DNA of 64,000 bases, taken from positions 194,051,501-194,115,500 of the forward strand of contig NC_060207.1 in NCBI RefSeq assembly GCF_021130785.1, written 5' to 3'. The position numbers and the translations under genes were made by a program. The notes below the pieces were generated by a model. It ran no database searches. It worked only from the letters and a program-made list of their open reading frames with translations, and was not told where the DNA came from. Positions within the stretch are counted from its first letter, which is position 1; each line of letters begins with the position of its first letter. Below are positions 22,961 to 37,031 of this stretch, in pieces. Source of the DNA: Homalodisca vitripennis. Its lineage: Eukaryota; Arthropoda; Insecta; Hemiptera; Cicadellidae.

Positions 22961-25945
22961 GATTGAATAAATCACAAAATAAACCATACAATGGTATGAG
23001 CCCATTGGAGTGAAACTTGAGCCTACGGACTTTTTTGGAAGTGAGTACTACGATTATTGCCAGTGCTCTGCGGGAATACTAGACACCTAAATCAGATTGT
23101 TGATCCCATCTCATAATCTGTATAAACCCATGGGGTCAGTATCGACCCTCTACTAGTACAACCGTATGTTGCGTAACAGTTTATCTGCTCCATATCCTGG
23201 GTAAACATGAGTTTTCCTGTAGTAAAAAGACGATCCAAACCCAGACTTCTCGTTGAGGTTAATAACTACAACAAATCTACAAATTCCTAGTGTTGAATTG
23301 TCACATAAATGGTAGTTCCTAGGCCTGGCCGTCGGATCGCTCTGTGAACAGTATTCCACTCCACCAATACGAATTTAGTATTTTATCGCTTTTTAACTAT
23401 GATGCCCCATGTTCATCTGAATTTTTAAATTACTTTATATTCTAGAGGTGACGAAAATTTCATTAATATTGTAAGGCAATTTTTAAAAGGTTTTCAATAA
23501 CTACACGTAGTTAAATAACATCTTCGCCTTGTAAGTATGTTTCTAAAAGTACTTATAGTTAAATCTCATAGTATTTACAAGATCCATAAATTATGCCGAA
23601 TTCAAATTCAATCGTTGCAAAATTAAGTTTTTATTATTATTTAAAAATAATATATCTTATAGGAATTTTATTTTTTTATGTTCTTCATTTTTATGGGAAT
23701 TGTTTTTATGAAATCCTTTTTCTCTAATCAGTTTGAAAATACGAGCAATTTTTTTGGGAGGAAATAATACAGTTATGTGTAGAAAATGTTCAGTTAGTAA
23801 TAACTGAAAATCTAAGAAGAAACTTTTGCATTTATTTTCTAATAGATCTGAGTTATTTTCAGCGATTCTCCAAAAAAACCGAATCAATTTTAAATGTTTA
23901 AAATTCGAAATTTAAATCCTTGATGTGATCAAGAAGGCTTAACACACCACCATATTATATGTTAATTAGAATACCATCCAATGTTGGAATTATATAAAAC
24001 TTTACTTATTAATCCACATAACATTTCAACCACACTGACCTTTACATTCAACTGTCATTGATTTTTGTCGGAGGATAACTTTATTACGCTAAAGCAATAA
24101 AACTCTCTACAAACCTAATAAAGTATCAAACATAGCTTCAGGCGATTCCAACGAACCTTCAATCACAGCGCCTTATGTATCTCGTGGTTGTAGAAACATT
24201 TGCTTTCAATAATTTTACATTATCTATATTTTCTTATTCGTGAAGCAAAAGTAGCAAACCGTACCCAAGCGAATCTTTTGCAAATTATATCAAGCAAACC
24301 TATCGAAACCAATTACATAACTGAACAAAAAATATTTAATTATAATTTATTATTGTTAAATTTTAAATTTGTTTCGTAATTAAAAACAATAATATATACG
24401 ACTTAATTGGAAACAATAATATTTACATTTGCTTTACTTGGACACAAATATTTAGTAGCTATGTAAATCCAAGATCTTTAAATGGATGTGAGGTGTAATT
24501 TATGTATTGTAATTAATTGTAAATAATCACTGTGTAGTCATATTACGTACATTACTAGGTGCATTTTATCTATTGGCTATGTTCTTTGATATTTTTACCA
24601 TAAGCTGACTAACATAACACCATAAATGTATATTCAAATAAATGTACTTGTAATATGGACGCAATAATAACTTGCATTTATTATTCTGGTTCGATGCGGT
24701 GTGAACTGACTCGTAAATAATTCATGCAGTATTTTAGATTTTCTGTATTTAAAGCTCCCAACCTTCTAACTTATGAATACGAATAGGATCATTATTATAT
24801 ATTGTTTTATATTATGTTCATTGATTTGAATAATGCAAACCGTTTTTTCGAATCTGTATCTATTAAAAAGTTATTCAGAAACATATAATTTCTAAATCTG
24901 CTATGTTTATAATGAAGGTTTAGTTGATACTTTTGAAAGATAGGACTTACAAGCTTAATTAGTAAATACCTAAACGAAATGAGGTAATCATAATCTGTTT
25001 ATATTTAAACTAATATTTTAGTAAAAGTTGATGCATTAAAATTGTCATTACAGTGAGTCGTTTACTTATAATCTTTGACAACATCTAATAACTACTAACA
25101 TTTCACTGATCACTACTGTGTGTTGGCATCACTTTCCCTTCTCACTTGACGGTATCTCAAATTACCCTCTTTATTTTAGGGAAGAACTAACTTTTTTTGG
25201 TGTGGCGTGTGGTACTTTTATTGTAACATTATTAAACACGTTCCCTTAATTCATAGAAGTAATCACTAATTTAATTCATGTTTTTGACCCATGTTACAAA
25301 ACAATATGGACGAATAAAACTCTGGATAGTACAAACTACGGATTTGAAAATTACAGTATTCTAAATAACTATTTTAACGGATTGAGACATTGAGCAACAA
25401 GTCACGTGACCGTATTTGTATTTAAAATAGTATATAAATCCAAGATGGCGGATCAAGATGGTCATCTAATTTTTGAACTAGCCAATATGAAAGTAACTTT
25501 TATTTAATGGATACTAAAAATGAACTGATAATATTAAATCATTTATAACATTTGTCTGATATTCTATAATTTCTGGTGGCACTGTGTATAGAGTGAAATC
25601 ATAATTTAATCCAATTAAAACATTCCGATTCTACTTACATCATTAAGGTATACAGCTTCTCGAAAGGAGGCTGTAAAACCAGTTTCTAATGTAACTACTG
25701 GAAGAACCAAAAGAAAACAATGGATTACTCCTGTTGTCCTTGGAAGCGTTAGATACTAGTGTTATTTGTTGTTTTAAATATCAATTACTCAGCTAGACCT
25801 ATAATAATGCTATATTTTACTCACACTATATGATATAGTAACCCAGCATAATATTGATGTTTTGGGCAAGTCATGCATGTGCTAGGTATTAGAGCGCAAT
25901 GAAGAAAAGAGTAGTGGTCAGTTAAATGTAACCCACATTGTAAAG
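22961..25945. other. Intergenic AT-rich DNA
   Basis: No supported gene. A 35-codon open stretch at about 25650-25757 (ASRKEAVKPVSNVTTGRTKR near its start) looks protein-like but lacks convincing splice sites. Confidence 0.4.
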
Positions 25946-25952
25946 TATAATT

Positions 25953-26532
<580 letters not shown>

Positions 26533-26539
26533 CTATTAT

Positions 26540-28850
26540 CCTTTTAACACTTCTATTGTCAATAACAAACTTGAAACAAACAACTGATATTGATAAAATT
26601 CGCAGACATGATTGAAACCTGCACTATCTCTAACATATAACTCGAAGACTGATACTTTAGATTAGAGCTTGTGACGACCAGGTGTGTTTGACTTTGTTTT
26701 CATGATTTGGAATCCCTAATTCGCATGCTTAACATACTTTTATTCATTCCAAGGAACTTACTACTCTGTACCACCCCAATACTAGATTCAATACTTCTTG
26801 GTAGCCACAGTTATGTCTGCCGGAAATATACGTAAATATTCCTTTTTTACCGTTTTTTCCGCAGGACATCTCGAGAATAAAATGAGCTGTAGACTTGATT
26901 TGGTAGTTGGTGGTACATGCAACCTAATCAAAGCTTTTTACGCCACATCATGTGTGTTAGTATTTAGTCTTACCTTGTAAACACTAACACTCATTGATAA
27001 ATGCATCAAATAAATGTGTCCCTAAGAATTCACAGAATATACAAATTATGGTACCAAGAATTCAACAACGCAGAAAATAATAAAATATACTTATAATGGG
27101 CTTAACGGTACTACAGTAATAAGTCAAAGTACAACGAGTAAATATTAATTAACTATTATTAGAATTAAATAACTAATTATTATAAATTATAATAACATAA
27201 TCGCCAAGATATAAACAATGTCTACCATTTGCGTCGTTAGAAGCACCAGTAACGATCTTCCAGATGTCGTTTGAAAGTGAAGATATTGCCTCATAAGAAT
27301 TTTAAATCCTTAAACAAAGGTTTTTTGACTGTTCTTTAGATTCTAGACACAGGTTAAAAGAGCTCATAATTGTTAGATTAGTGCTGGAAACCAAATAGTT
27401 TCATTGAGTTAGTGCGGGGCACCCTAGGGTTCAGACAGTCAATAGGCACATCCAAGATCTTCAGGTAAGGAATAGTACGTCTGAGATTCTTCTTAAAATA
27501 AGTCCTGAACTATTTTAGTCACCTCACCTGGCACGACAAGTAGCATTATCCTATTTTCATACCATCAGTCTCACAAACCCATTTTGACAGGTACACTACG
27601 GCTATTCGGCTGAAGTCGATTAGTAAGTGGTAGAGCAGTATTAAATAAGTTGTCTAATTAGTGAGACACAAAATAGTTAGTGAGTAATTAGAGAGCCTTT
27701 CTTTGAAGATTCTGACCCATTGACCCAATAACATGCTTGCTAAAAATGCATATATTACTAACATCGCTAATGGGGGAGCGTGTAATATTTAATGCAACTC
27801 CAAAATCTTGGCACGTCCTAACTCAAAATTTCTAAGTTTCACAGATCACCAAACGTCTCCCACATTTCAACTTTATTTTCACTGAGATAGTATTGATGGT
27901 AAAAAATGTTGTTATTTTTCTGTATAAATATTTTTACTGGACCACTCGACTAATAAAAACAATTGTTCAAAATACTTATTCAAACGTTTGTGAGGGAGGG
28001 GGTATCTGAGTATAATTATTAGAACTAAAACTTTCTTAAAAACTGACAAAAATATTCTTATTCAATTAAAAAATTAAATGCCTCATCTTCAATTCTGTAG
28101 CTAATTTTAATTATTTGATTTTTTTATTTTTTTATTAGGTATTTACTTAGTTTTATTGTGACAATCATTTAAAATATTACTATATTTAAATTGACCACTC
28201 CATCATGCGTTTTATGTTGAACATTTCCTGAAAGTTTTGTTTACATAATCGAAAACTTCATTTAGCAAGCTACCCAAAAATGCCCATGAAGTCGACCATT
28301 TAGAAATATTTATAAGCTAAACAACGTTTTTTAATTTAAAAGTCAATTTTTACTGTTGGGTTTTTTGTAAAACTCTGTCGTAAAATAAACGTTCCATACT
28401 GTTGGAGATTGATACTAATAATGACATTTTTAATATTATCCATGGAAACACCTGATGATTATCAAGTTTCTCATGATAATGAAGGTTACGCAAGTATTAA
28501 GAGAATGCAAACTTCCTAGAATACTGATAACAGCTTCAGTTTTGAATTATGGTACTTACTACTTGTTTATATATTTTCTACAGAATATTTATTTACAGTT
28601 ATAGAAATCAACTGTAAAACAGGCTGTTATTTTGCTTCCACTTAGATCCACAAGCTAACGAATATAACACAAAAATATTGATAGGATTGCAAAAAGTAAA
28701 TTATTAAATAAATAAAAACACTATGTTAAAGCTATAACCAGTCGATTCATTACATAAAATATTAAATTTAAGGAGCAATATTCCTTGTCGACTGAATACT
28801 ATAAAACTAATTAAGGTGATAAATACACAGACCTGAAATTTCATATAGTC
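26540..28850. other. Intergenic DNA with one interspersed-repeat fragment
   Basis: At about 26860-26915 (gacatctcgagaataaaatg then agctgtagacttgat) there is a fragment of the interspersed repeat seen better at 48930-49460. The remainder is AT-rich with no gene recognised. Confidence 0.4.
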
Positions 28851-29309
28851 ATGGAGCCTTGTGCTGTTGTTCGGTTTCCAAACCATCCGCTCGCTTTCAA
28901 CCGACCGCCACTCAAGGATTTGGGGGAAGTGTTATCACTGCAGTTGTATTAAAACCGGAAATATATTAGAAGCCGTATAAAGCGTAGTATCCGACAAAAT
29001 ATAGTTCAGGTAACAGCACCAAACACACACTCCCGCTCAACACGACACTACGGCTGATAATACTACACGGTACCGCGAGTTACCTAATATGTGCGAACTG
29101 TCTTCTCTAATACTAAGATAAAGATGTTAAATTACCCTTGATTTGTGCACGTGGGTACAACTGGGTGTTGATTTTCTCGGCTTGCGTAGTGAGTACACGT
29201 TTTGCTACTATTAATTTCGTTTTTACGTTTCAAAATAAATCCACGCGAAACTTAGCTAGGTAATATGTTATTATGTTATGGGCTGAGCGTCAACTCGAGG
29301 GGCTGGAGA

Positions 29310-29470
29310 GTGTTCACTTCTGCCTCTCTGTCTACACGATATATAGAAAACGAACTGACCTAACTACTTGAAATTATGCATAATGCTTCATTTCTATATA
29401 AGCAACATCGATATCGCTGATGGTGCATCCACTCCATGGAATTTTGCTGAGCGTTAGCTAAGCTACTTAC
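29310..29470 (+). repeat. Interspersed repeat copy (family of 48930-49460)
   Basis: The order of motifs tctctgtctacacgatatat, tcatttctatataagcaaca, gctgatggtgcatccactcc and gctgagcgttagctaag matches the repeat at 48930-49110. No coding capacity; probably a dispersed non-autonomous element. Confidence 0.55.
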
Positions 29471-30483
29471 ATTGGTCTGATGGATGAGGTAGCGAAACAA
29501 AATCGCAGAATAAATAAATCTGTAAATAAACGAGTACAATGATATGACTTTTTACATGTGACATAGTAACACATAGAGCCTCGGTGAAGACTGTTAACGA
29601 CACCTGGATTGGTGTACTCCTACTTTTTAAAATTATATTTGAATATTTTAAAGTATTTTCACCTAAAAAGAAAGTAGAAACAACGTAAAGTTTTAAGCGT
29701 GAGAATTCTAAGAATCAGCTTTGAAGTAAGCCAAACACATACGTTTAATTTCTTTAATTAATCCATTATACTTTTATGTAATTTTCTGAAATTGTATTAA
29801 TTTAAAAAAATGTATTTTCCTTAAATTTCAAACAGTTTTTTCTTACTTCTAGAAGTTATAATTCATTTGTGTAGAAAATATGGCATCCTTTTAAGTTATA
29901 ATCTACAGTTTCACAATTACAATAAATTACATAAATCAGTGTGTGTTTATTTATTTATTTAACTTCCAACGGTCAAAAGACCAATTTACAACGTGTTACA
30001 GTTTTACAAAGTTTCTCAAGATGACTAATACTTATACACACAAAGGGCCAAGACAAACATGCAACGGAACTTAAAACTTTAAAAAAAAACTTAAGGTATG
30101 AGAAGGGACAAGCCAAACATGCAACTGGACTTTAAAACTAATTACCAACTAATTACTAACTACCAAGCCAAACATGCAGGAAACAATACAGCTAACATTA
30201 TGCAACCATAAAAATAAATAAAGCTATATAATTTACAATAAATATAACTATACTAGTAAATTTAAATAAAATCTACATAATTTTAATAAATATTAACAGT
30301 ATTAGAGTAACAAAATATAAACTATAGAATTCGTAATAAATTTTAACAATGATAACAAATAAATAACAATAATTTATAATAAATATTGAGGATCATGATA
30401 AGTAAATAGAATTAGGAAAAAAACTAATGAACATGCACCATTTGTTATACTAATAAATACAGATTTGATTGCCGAATACAGAC

Positions 30484-33287
30484 TCAATGCAGTGCCTTCC
30501 AGTCCAACAACTTCTTTTTGAAGGCCTCCTCACTTGTACAAAACAGATCAATGTCGTCCAGCATGCTGTTGGCCAGCAGCTGGAGGCGAGGAAAAGTGCT
30601 GTGGAACAAGTACTGGGTTGCATACTGACGTCTAGCGAAAAGATGGGTGTTGCGCAGGTGTCGAGAAGTGCGGAAGTCCAGCTTGACAAGTAGATCTGGG
30701 GCATCAATGTTCGAGTTAATCAGCTTCCTCAGGAACAGTAGGTCATTGATTATTCGTCTTGTGTGTAGTGGCATCAAGTTCAACTGAAGTTGCAGATCAT
30801 GAATTGGAGCAGTGCGGTAGTCGAAGCCTAGCAGCACACCAACAAAACGGACGAAACGGGTTTGAACGTTCCCAAGTCCATCAATCTGTCCAATCAAGTA
30901 AGGGCTCCAAACAGGTGAAGAATATTCCAGTAAGGGTCTCACCAGATGGATGTAAAGGATTCGTAGAGCATGAATAGAGAACATGTTGCGGCTGTTCCGT
31001 ATGACGAAGTATAGGGCAGAATTAGCTCTCTTACAATTATAGTTAATATGTTCTTGAGGGTTTAAATTAGGAGAAAGCATGACTCCAAGGTCTTTTATCA
31101 TCAGAGAACGGAACGCGAGAGGGGTTGATCTTCAAGTGTGTAAGGGAATATGATAGGTGTGCTAGACCTGGAGAAAGATACCATAGAGCATTTGGAAATA
31201 TTTAATGACATGTCATTATCATAACACCACTTCATCAACAGATCAATACTGTTCTGTAAAGCTTGGCAATCGTTGAGGGTTTTTATTGTTCTGAAGAATT
31301 TACCATCATCGGCGAAGAGTAAAACTTTTGATCCTTGGGTGTACTGGACCAAGTCATTGATAAATATTGAGAAGAGAACAGGGCCCAACAGCGATCCCTG
31401 AGGCACACCTGATATAGCAGAGAAAGGCTTCGACAAACAGCCAGCAACCCGAACCCGAAGAGAACGATCCCGAAGATAGCTCTTCAACCACATCAAGAGG
31501 CATCCACTGAGTCCAATAGCTTCAAGCTTGGCCACCAGGTGTTCATGGCTTACACGATCGAAAGCTTTAGAGAAGTCTGTGTATATGGAGTCCACCTGAT
31601 GAGATTCTGAGAAGGCAGTGAGAATGTGATCTTGGAAGGCTAGTAGATTAGTAGTAGTCGAGCGTCCTTTCATAAAGCCATGTTGTTCAGCACAGATAAC
31701 ACCCTTCAGATGGAATGACAACCTCTTCAGAACTAGGGATTCAAAGGTCTTGGCAATTGATGACTGAACAACTACCGGGCGATAATTCTTGACGTCAGCG
31801 GGAGAATCAGACTTGAAGATAGGTGTTATATAACCCAATTTGAGATTAGAGGGAAAGATTCCGGCAGCCACGAGCATGTTGAAGTATATGGCAAGATGAG
31901 GAGATAAGACGCTACTGCAGAATTTCATAATTAATGGAGAGATGTCGTCAGGGCCAGCTCCCTTGTTCACATCAAGCGAATTCAGTACACCCTCCACCTC
32001 AGCACAGGTTACACAGCAGGAAGAGAGAGTGGTACATGCGTTGAGGTGATATCTAGGTGGAGATGAAGATGGAGCCTTGTACACAGAGGAAAAAAACTTG
32101 GCGAACATGTTAGAGATGTCTTGAGGATTTTTAGCAAATTGATGATCGAGCTGCAATCGAGAAGGAAGTGATGGAGTCCTCTTGGAAGAATTGACAAAAC
32201 TCCAGAAAACTCGAACGTTACTTTTCTGAGATGAGTCGATGGATTGAATATATATTGAGTAGCATTCCCTCGTTAGTCTACTACATGTTGCACGAACACC
32301 ACAAAATTGATAATAAAGACGATTATCAAGAGTTTGTTTGTAGCGCCTATGAAGTATCTTCTTCCTGATGATCGCAGCTTTTAGTTCAAGGGAGAACCAA
32401 ACAGGAAAGGCTCGTTTACCAATGTATTTAGATGGACATGCGCTCCTGATAGTGCAGCTAAGTTGGAAGCAAAATTCTGAAAATAAGTCTTCGACAGGAA
32501 CACTGTTATCAAACACAGGATAGTTCAGACGCTGAACCCAGTCAAACACATGGGCTAGATCACATTTCCTTAGATTGGGAACAAATGCACTGTAGTAGAG
32601 GTTTTCTGAAGGATTAATATCCAGGTCCATTTCTAGCGCAGGATGGTGACATTCCACAGGAAGAAGAGGGTCTGAGGCATTCAGGGCTTGCAAGTTCACA
32701 GAAGAAAAGACCAGATCCAGAAGGACACCTCGATCATTGTAGATATTATTGTACTGCTTAAGATCAAGGAAATTCATAACATCATAAATATATTGGGCTG
32801 ATTTGTTGAGGTGGGTAAAGAGACTGGACCAGTCCACGTTCGGCAAGTTGAAATCTCCAATAATCAATAATGGGTGTATGTCTTGAACGGTAATTGACAG
32901 TTCCTCCAGAACAGATGAAAATTCCATGTATTGGGTAGAGTTTTGATTAGGAGGCAGATAGACACCACCCAGGACAAGAATAGAATTCTTTAGCTTCATG
33001 GCTGCAAAGACACATTCAATGTTAAGAGAAGACTGAGAGAGTTCCCAGGAATCAAACCGGTCCCGTATTGCCACAATCACCCCACCACCACTGGTTTTCT
33101 GGCTCGATAGAGAGGTCCTATCACATCTATACACCCTGTAATTGAAGAAACCAAGTTCAACATTACTTATATCCCCTGTAAGGTTGGTCTCCACCAATAC
33201 AATCACATCATATACGGAATGACTAAGAGATTGGCGCAGGGTTACAAGTTTAGATCTCAGTCCATTGACGTTTTGAAAAAAACACAC
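30484..33287 (-). pseudogene. LINE ORF2: endonuclease plus reverse transcriptase, one frameshift
   Basis: The first frame runs 33287-31101 (728 codons) and continues in another frame from 31101 to 30484 (205 codons). The junction is a one-base overlap of stop and next frame (ctctgatgat), so a single small indel splits an otherwise complete protein of about 930 residues. The N-terminus is an apurinic-type endonuclease (FFQNVNGLRSK, VETNLTG, IIGDFNLPNVDW, with the catalytic D in GDFN). The central region is a reverse transcriptase: KNYRPVVVQSS, QHGFMKGRST, YTDFSKAFDRVSHEHLV, SGVPQGSLLGPVLFSIFIND and FADD, so its catalytic Asp residues are present. The tail (DLGVMLSPNLNPQEH, RPLLEYSSPVWSP) matches the usual C-terminal region of insect Jockey/CR1-type elements. 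The start is unsettled: the frame as given opens at GTG. It would nick DNA and prime reverse transcription at the target. Confidence 0.93.
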
Positions 33288-33323
33288 TGATTTTCTTTTG
33301 ACCGTTGGAGTTTAAGCGTTTTT

Positions 33324-33830
33324 TTATTTCAACTTGGAAATAGAGGGAACTCCATTAATGTACCTTATATTAAGGTCATTCTCGCCAGCATTCCTCCTCG
33401 CTTCAAGGTCTGCTCTGAGTTTCTGAAGATGATTTCGCTCTTTAACTGTGCGATCTCTAGACATGCTGATTCCACCATCACCATTTGCATATTTGTCGGA
33501 GAAAACGTTTGGCGAAAATTCGAGCTTGGTCAGCATTAGGGAAAATGACTTTTATCGGCCTGGAATTATTTTTCTTATTTACTCCAATTCTAAAGAATTT
33601 AATAGATTCGAGGTTAGCTTCCTGGTAAACTCCAGACAAAAGCTGTTTAATTTGCTGTTTGTCGTGTTTTCTTTTAGATTCAGTGTTTGATTGGGAGCTT
33701 TCAGCAATACCGTAAAGAATTACATTACACAGACGTTTATTACGATCATTGATCTCCATCAGGGTTTCCTCAAAACCACTACCGTCAGCAAGTCTTGCAT
33801 CGACTCTACTCTCAATATCGGAGAGTTAGA
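33324..33830 (-). pseudogene. LINE ORF1 remnant (RNA-binding-like protein)
   Basis: One frame covers 33759-33478, with open sequence upstream to about 33830 (IESRVDARLADGSGFEETLM). It contains NVILYGIAES and FFRIGVNKKNNSRPIKVIF, the pattern of the RRM-like domain in insect LINE ORF1 proteins. After a frameshift near 33500 the sequence continues in the frame 33536-33324 (MSRDRTVKERNHLQKLRADL, then NIRYINGVPSISK), the usual ORF1 C-terminal basic block. It ends just before ORF2. Zinc knuckles are not seen. It would coat the element RNA. Confidence 0.8.
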
Positions 33831-33960
33831 GCTTAGAGTGTTACCGCCAACTTCTAAGCTTTGGAGGTATTTCACATTAACTAAGTACATGTGCAAACGA
33901 CTCAGTTCAATAAGTATTCGAAGATTAAGTTCACTTAGAATTTAATTAGAGTACATCTAA

Positions 33961-35940
33961 GTCATAGCACAGTTTTGAATGTTTTAATTGAGATTACCGT
34001 CGGTTTACTCTCAATGGAGTCAGAGTAATGTTGGATTATAGTACCATATTTTGTTTAAAGTTCGGTTTTTATGATGTCATAATTGTGAAAGTAACCGATT
34101 TTCCTGGCATTTGCTTTCGTTTAGTGATACAAAACATCGTAAACTTGTGTTTTGAGATTTGGAATCTAATCTAATCCTCATGGTGTAGGAGACGAGAGCC
34201 AATTTGCAAAATTTTTTTATTGATAGAGGAATTTTTCCTAAGAAATAAATAGGCTTAGATCTAAGCCACGATAGTTTTGGAGCAGGCGGAAATGGTAGAG
34301 TATAAAAAATATGGCTCGATAACTTTTTCAAATTATATTATTCCTACATTTATATACTAAAAACAGAGCGTTAGACACATAAATAATAGATGTCACCATC
34401 ATCGATATCATTTCATATCTTTAACCCTTTAGGTACCTTTATATTTCAACAGCTTTAGCATAGTTGACAATCGATTTATTTCTTAGGAAAATGTTCTCTA
34501 TCAATTACAAGAAAAACTAGGTTCTGTACTTAGACATAGATTGTAAATTGGTTCTCGGATCCTGAATTATCAGGCGGATAACTAACCTAATATATTGACT
34601 AGGTTAAAATAAATAAATGTTACCAAAGCGATGTAATACGCCTAACTTAGAAATCGCATAAAACCATTTCAGTGTACTCCATGCACACTACCTATAATAT
34701 ATACACTTAATTAAAAAAACACTTCTTATTATCTGATTTAAATTATATAAGTCAATAGGAATGTAGACAATACCTATCCAATGACAACCCACAAATGCCC
34801 AAAGCCCAACAAGATGGCGAGTAATCAGGGCTGAGGGATGGAACCCTCTGCTTGTATTGTTATTATTATTTACAGGTTCATTCTAGATGAACATATTAAA
34901 ACTGCTGTGAGAATTCGTACCAATTTATTAAAAATCTGTATACTTATGTTTTCTTTTCTGAAGTTTTTTAAAGTTTTACTTGAGAGAGTACAGAGACTAG
35001 GCTACTACTGGGTTAGAATACCGTGTTGAATGTTCCACTTAAGAAAGTACAATGTACTTGAACCTGCCGTATAGTTGGAGCTTGCGACCCAGTTGTCTGA
35101 AGTGGCACAAGCACAAACAAACTTGTAACTTCTGTGTAGACACACAAGACGCTGTGTAGACTCACAATAGTGTCAGAACGGTGTAGTTCAATCCTTCGAC
35201 GTTGAAGTAAGTCTTACATTGTACATTTATATGAGTATACGATACATTTATGTTTTTTTTTTACTTTTCTATGTATACTGAAATTTGTACCACGATAAGA
35301 AGAGATCAATGAGGGTAAGAGAATAGGGATGCATCCAGTGTATTGTTCGAGCATAGGCAGAACTTACAGGCAATGGGGTGAATAAATAAACTAGATAAGA
35401 CCATTAGAAGAAACGAAACATCAAGCTGTAAAAGCAGTTATACTCATCATTGAATTTGTCATTTCATGTAAGATTTACATTCAGTTGCTTCCCTTATATC
35501 ACGGGCTGTAATCACAATTGTTCCAAATAAAATCTTAATATTTTCATAACTATGTAGCAAAGACAAATCTGAAGCCTTCTAGTAATAGGCTTCCTTTAGC
35601 TCTGTCTTTGTATTTCATCTTCCTTTTCGTAATTGCCATCCTTTTAGCGTACAAAATCTTTGTATGTCTTAATTACAACATTTTACGTATTTTTCAACTG
35701 TCTATAATGTTATTTATTTGTCCATTTTAAAGACTTTAGTGACGGTATCGCTGCCTACATCTTTTTGACAGCTATCCTATCCATGATTGTTCTCTTATCT
35801 GCCTTTCACAAAGCTCAAGTCTACGACACCTTGTTATGAACCTTGTTCACAATTTAACCGTTTTGTTCGTATTACAATGGCAGTACAACGTTTTTTTTCG
35901 TTTATTTATTTTATGTGTATGTTTCATACTGTGTGAATGT
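33961..35940. other. Intergenic AT-rich DNA
   Basis: Frames at 34077-34331 and 34838-35029 show no domain or splice support. Nothing else recognised. Confidence 0.4.
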
Positions 35941-35943
35941 TTA

Positions 35944-36384
35944 TCAAAGACAAAAGTCAGATCCCGAAAGGGTGACCGGGCTCTACGAGCTTTCGGATCC
36001 CAAAAGGGTCAAAGACAAAAGTCTGATTTGCAAAATGGGGTACTTTGGCAAATTAAAGTTATTGCTTAATTGTTACCATCCACATCTTTGTCCAGGCGAC
36101 AAGGCTTTGTCACAAAGAGATCGGTTACCCTCTTGGGATCCGAAAGCTTGTAGAGCCCGGTGACCCTTTTGGGATCCGTTACTCGTGACGGCCAAAACGC
36201 TTTTGGAATTGTGTGTCAATGCAAACGTATTCTTTGAGCTTACGCTCTTGATATATTTACGGATCTTCCGTTTCGACTTCGCTTTGTCTCTTCAGTTAAG
36301 GAGTTCGTGCGTAGAAGCAGCAGATTTTCGCTGCAACACACACACCTTAGGACAGGATGTGGATGGTAACAATTAAACAATAAC
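35944..36384. repeat. Nested inverted repeats (compound fold-back)
   Basis: Pair one: 35959-36009 is the near-perfect reverse complement of 36127-36177 (key block accgggctctacgagctttc). Pair two: 36060-36092 (ttgttaccatccacatc) is the reverse complement of 36350-36384 (gatgtggatggtaacaa). In addition tcaaagacaaaagtc is repeated directly at 35944 and 36008. The two pairs overlap rather than nest cleanly, so they could not all form at once. The short frames here are by-products of the repeats. Confidence 0.75.
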
Positions 36385-37031
36385 ATTACTTTGCGTGAAT
36401 GTGTTGTGTGAATGGTGTTAAAGCGTGTCGTTGTATTTTATGTTTTAGGTTGAGGTTATATTGTCTCTTTCATATGATTGATCTGCAAAATTGAGGTTAA
36501 TCTTGTTGTCTTTGCGTTTTTGGCCATAGCAGTAATCGTTAGTGCATAGAGGCAATATAGCATGTTAGAAACTAAATTCTCAGAATTTAAGCCCCTTTGG
36601 GTTAGTTAATTAAGTTTTGTCTAGTTGTCCAGCCAGCATCAGTTTCAATTCAAATTTTCTAACTGCCAATTCCGCCATATCGTTTATGGCTAGCGGAGAG
36701 TGTACTTAAAAGTTATTAATCTAAATTGATCCAATTTAAATATCTAATGATTATTGTTTTGTAATGTTAGAAATTAGTTTTTATATAAGAATTTATTCAA
36801 TATTGTAAATTAACTAATGTTAAGTATTTCTGGTTAAATTGTAAAGGAATTTGAAATTACCCTGTCGATTAATTAGGCCTATTATTTTTTTTCTCTGAGA
36901 TACTTTTCCATTTTGGGGAGTTAACCCGGATTATCCCTCTCTGTGTATCTGTCTATTAAGGCCCGGCTCCCCCGTACTGACAAGGACTGGGTAGGGTAAC
37001 TACGCTTCCACGGGGAGAGGGATTTCTCTTT

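Larger units (their letters stand above)
29945..33960 (-). mobile_element. Non-LTR retrotransposon (LINE, Jockey/CR1-like), nearly complete
   Basis: The element reads on the minus strand as ORF1 (about 33830-33324), ORF2 (33287-30484) and a 3' UTR. It ends in an AAATAAATAAATAAA-type tail at about 29944-29962, typical of the CR1/Jockey group, rather than a plain poly(A). A GGTC-TTTT-GACC mini-hairpin lies just before the tail. The 5' limit is uncertain; coding signal fades near 33960. Only a few frame breaks are seen, so it is a relatively young insertion. Composition is clearly richer in GC than the surrounding DNA. Confidence 0.9.

Noticed and set aside
25650..25757. Short protein-like open stretch ASRKEAVKPVSNVTTGRTKR
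   Set aside because: Only about 35 codons, with no clear acceptor and donor; could be chance or a mobile-element scrap.
28704..28886. Possible minus-strand first exon (MVWKPNNSTRLHDYMKFQ, then CAG|GTCTGT)
   Set aside because: The start context and donor are fair, but no phase-matched downstream exon is visible, so it cannot be supported alone.
32009..32197. Minus-strand frame inside the LINE
   Set aside because: Shadow frame of ORF2, which is strongly supported in another frame.
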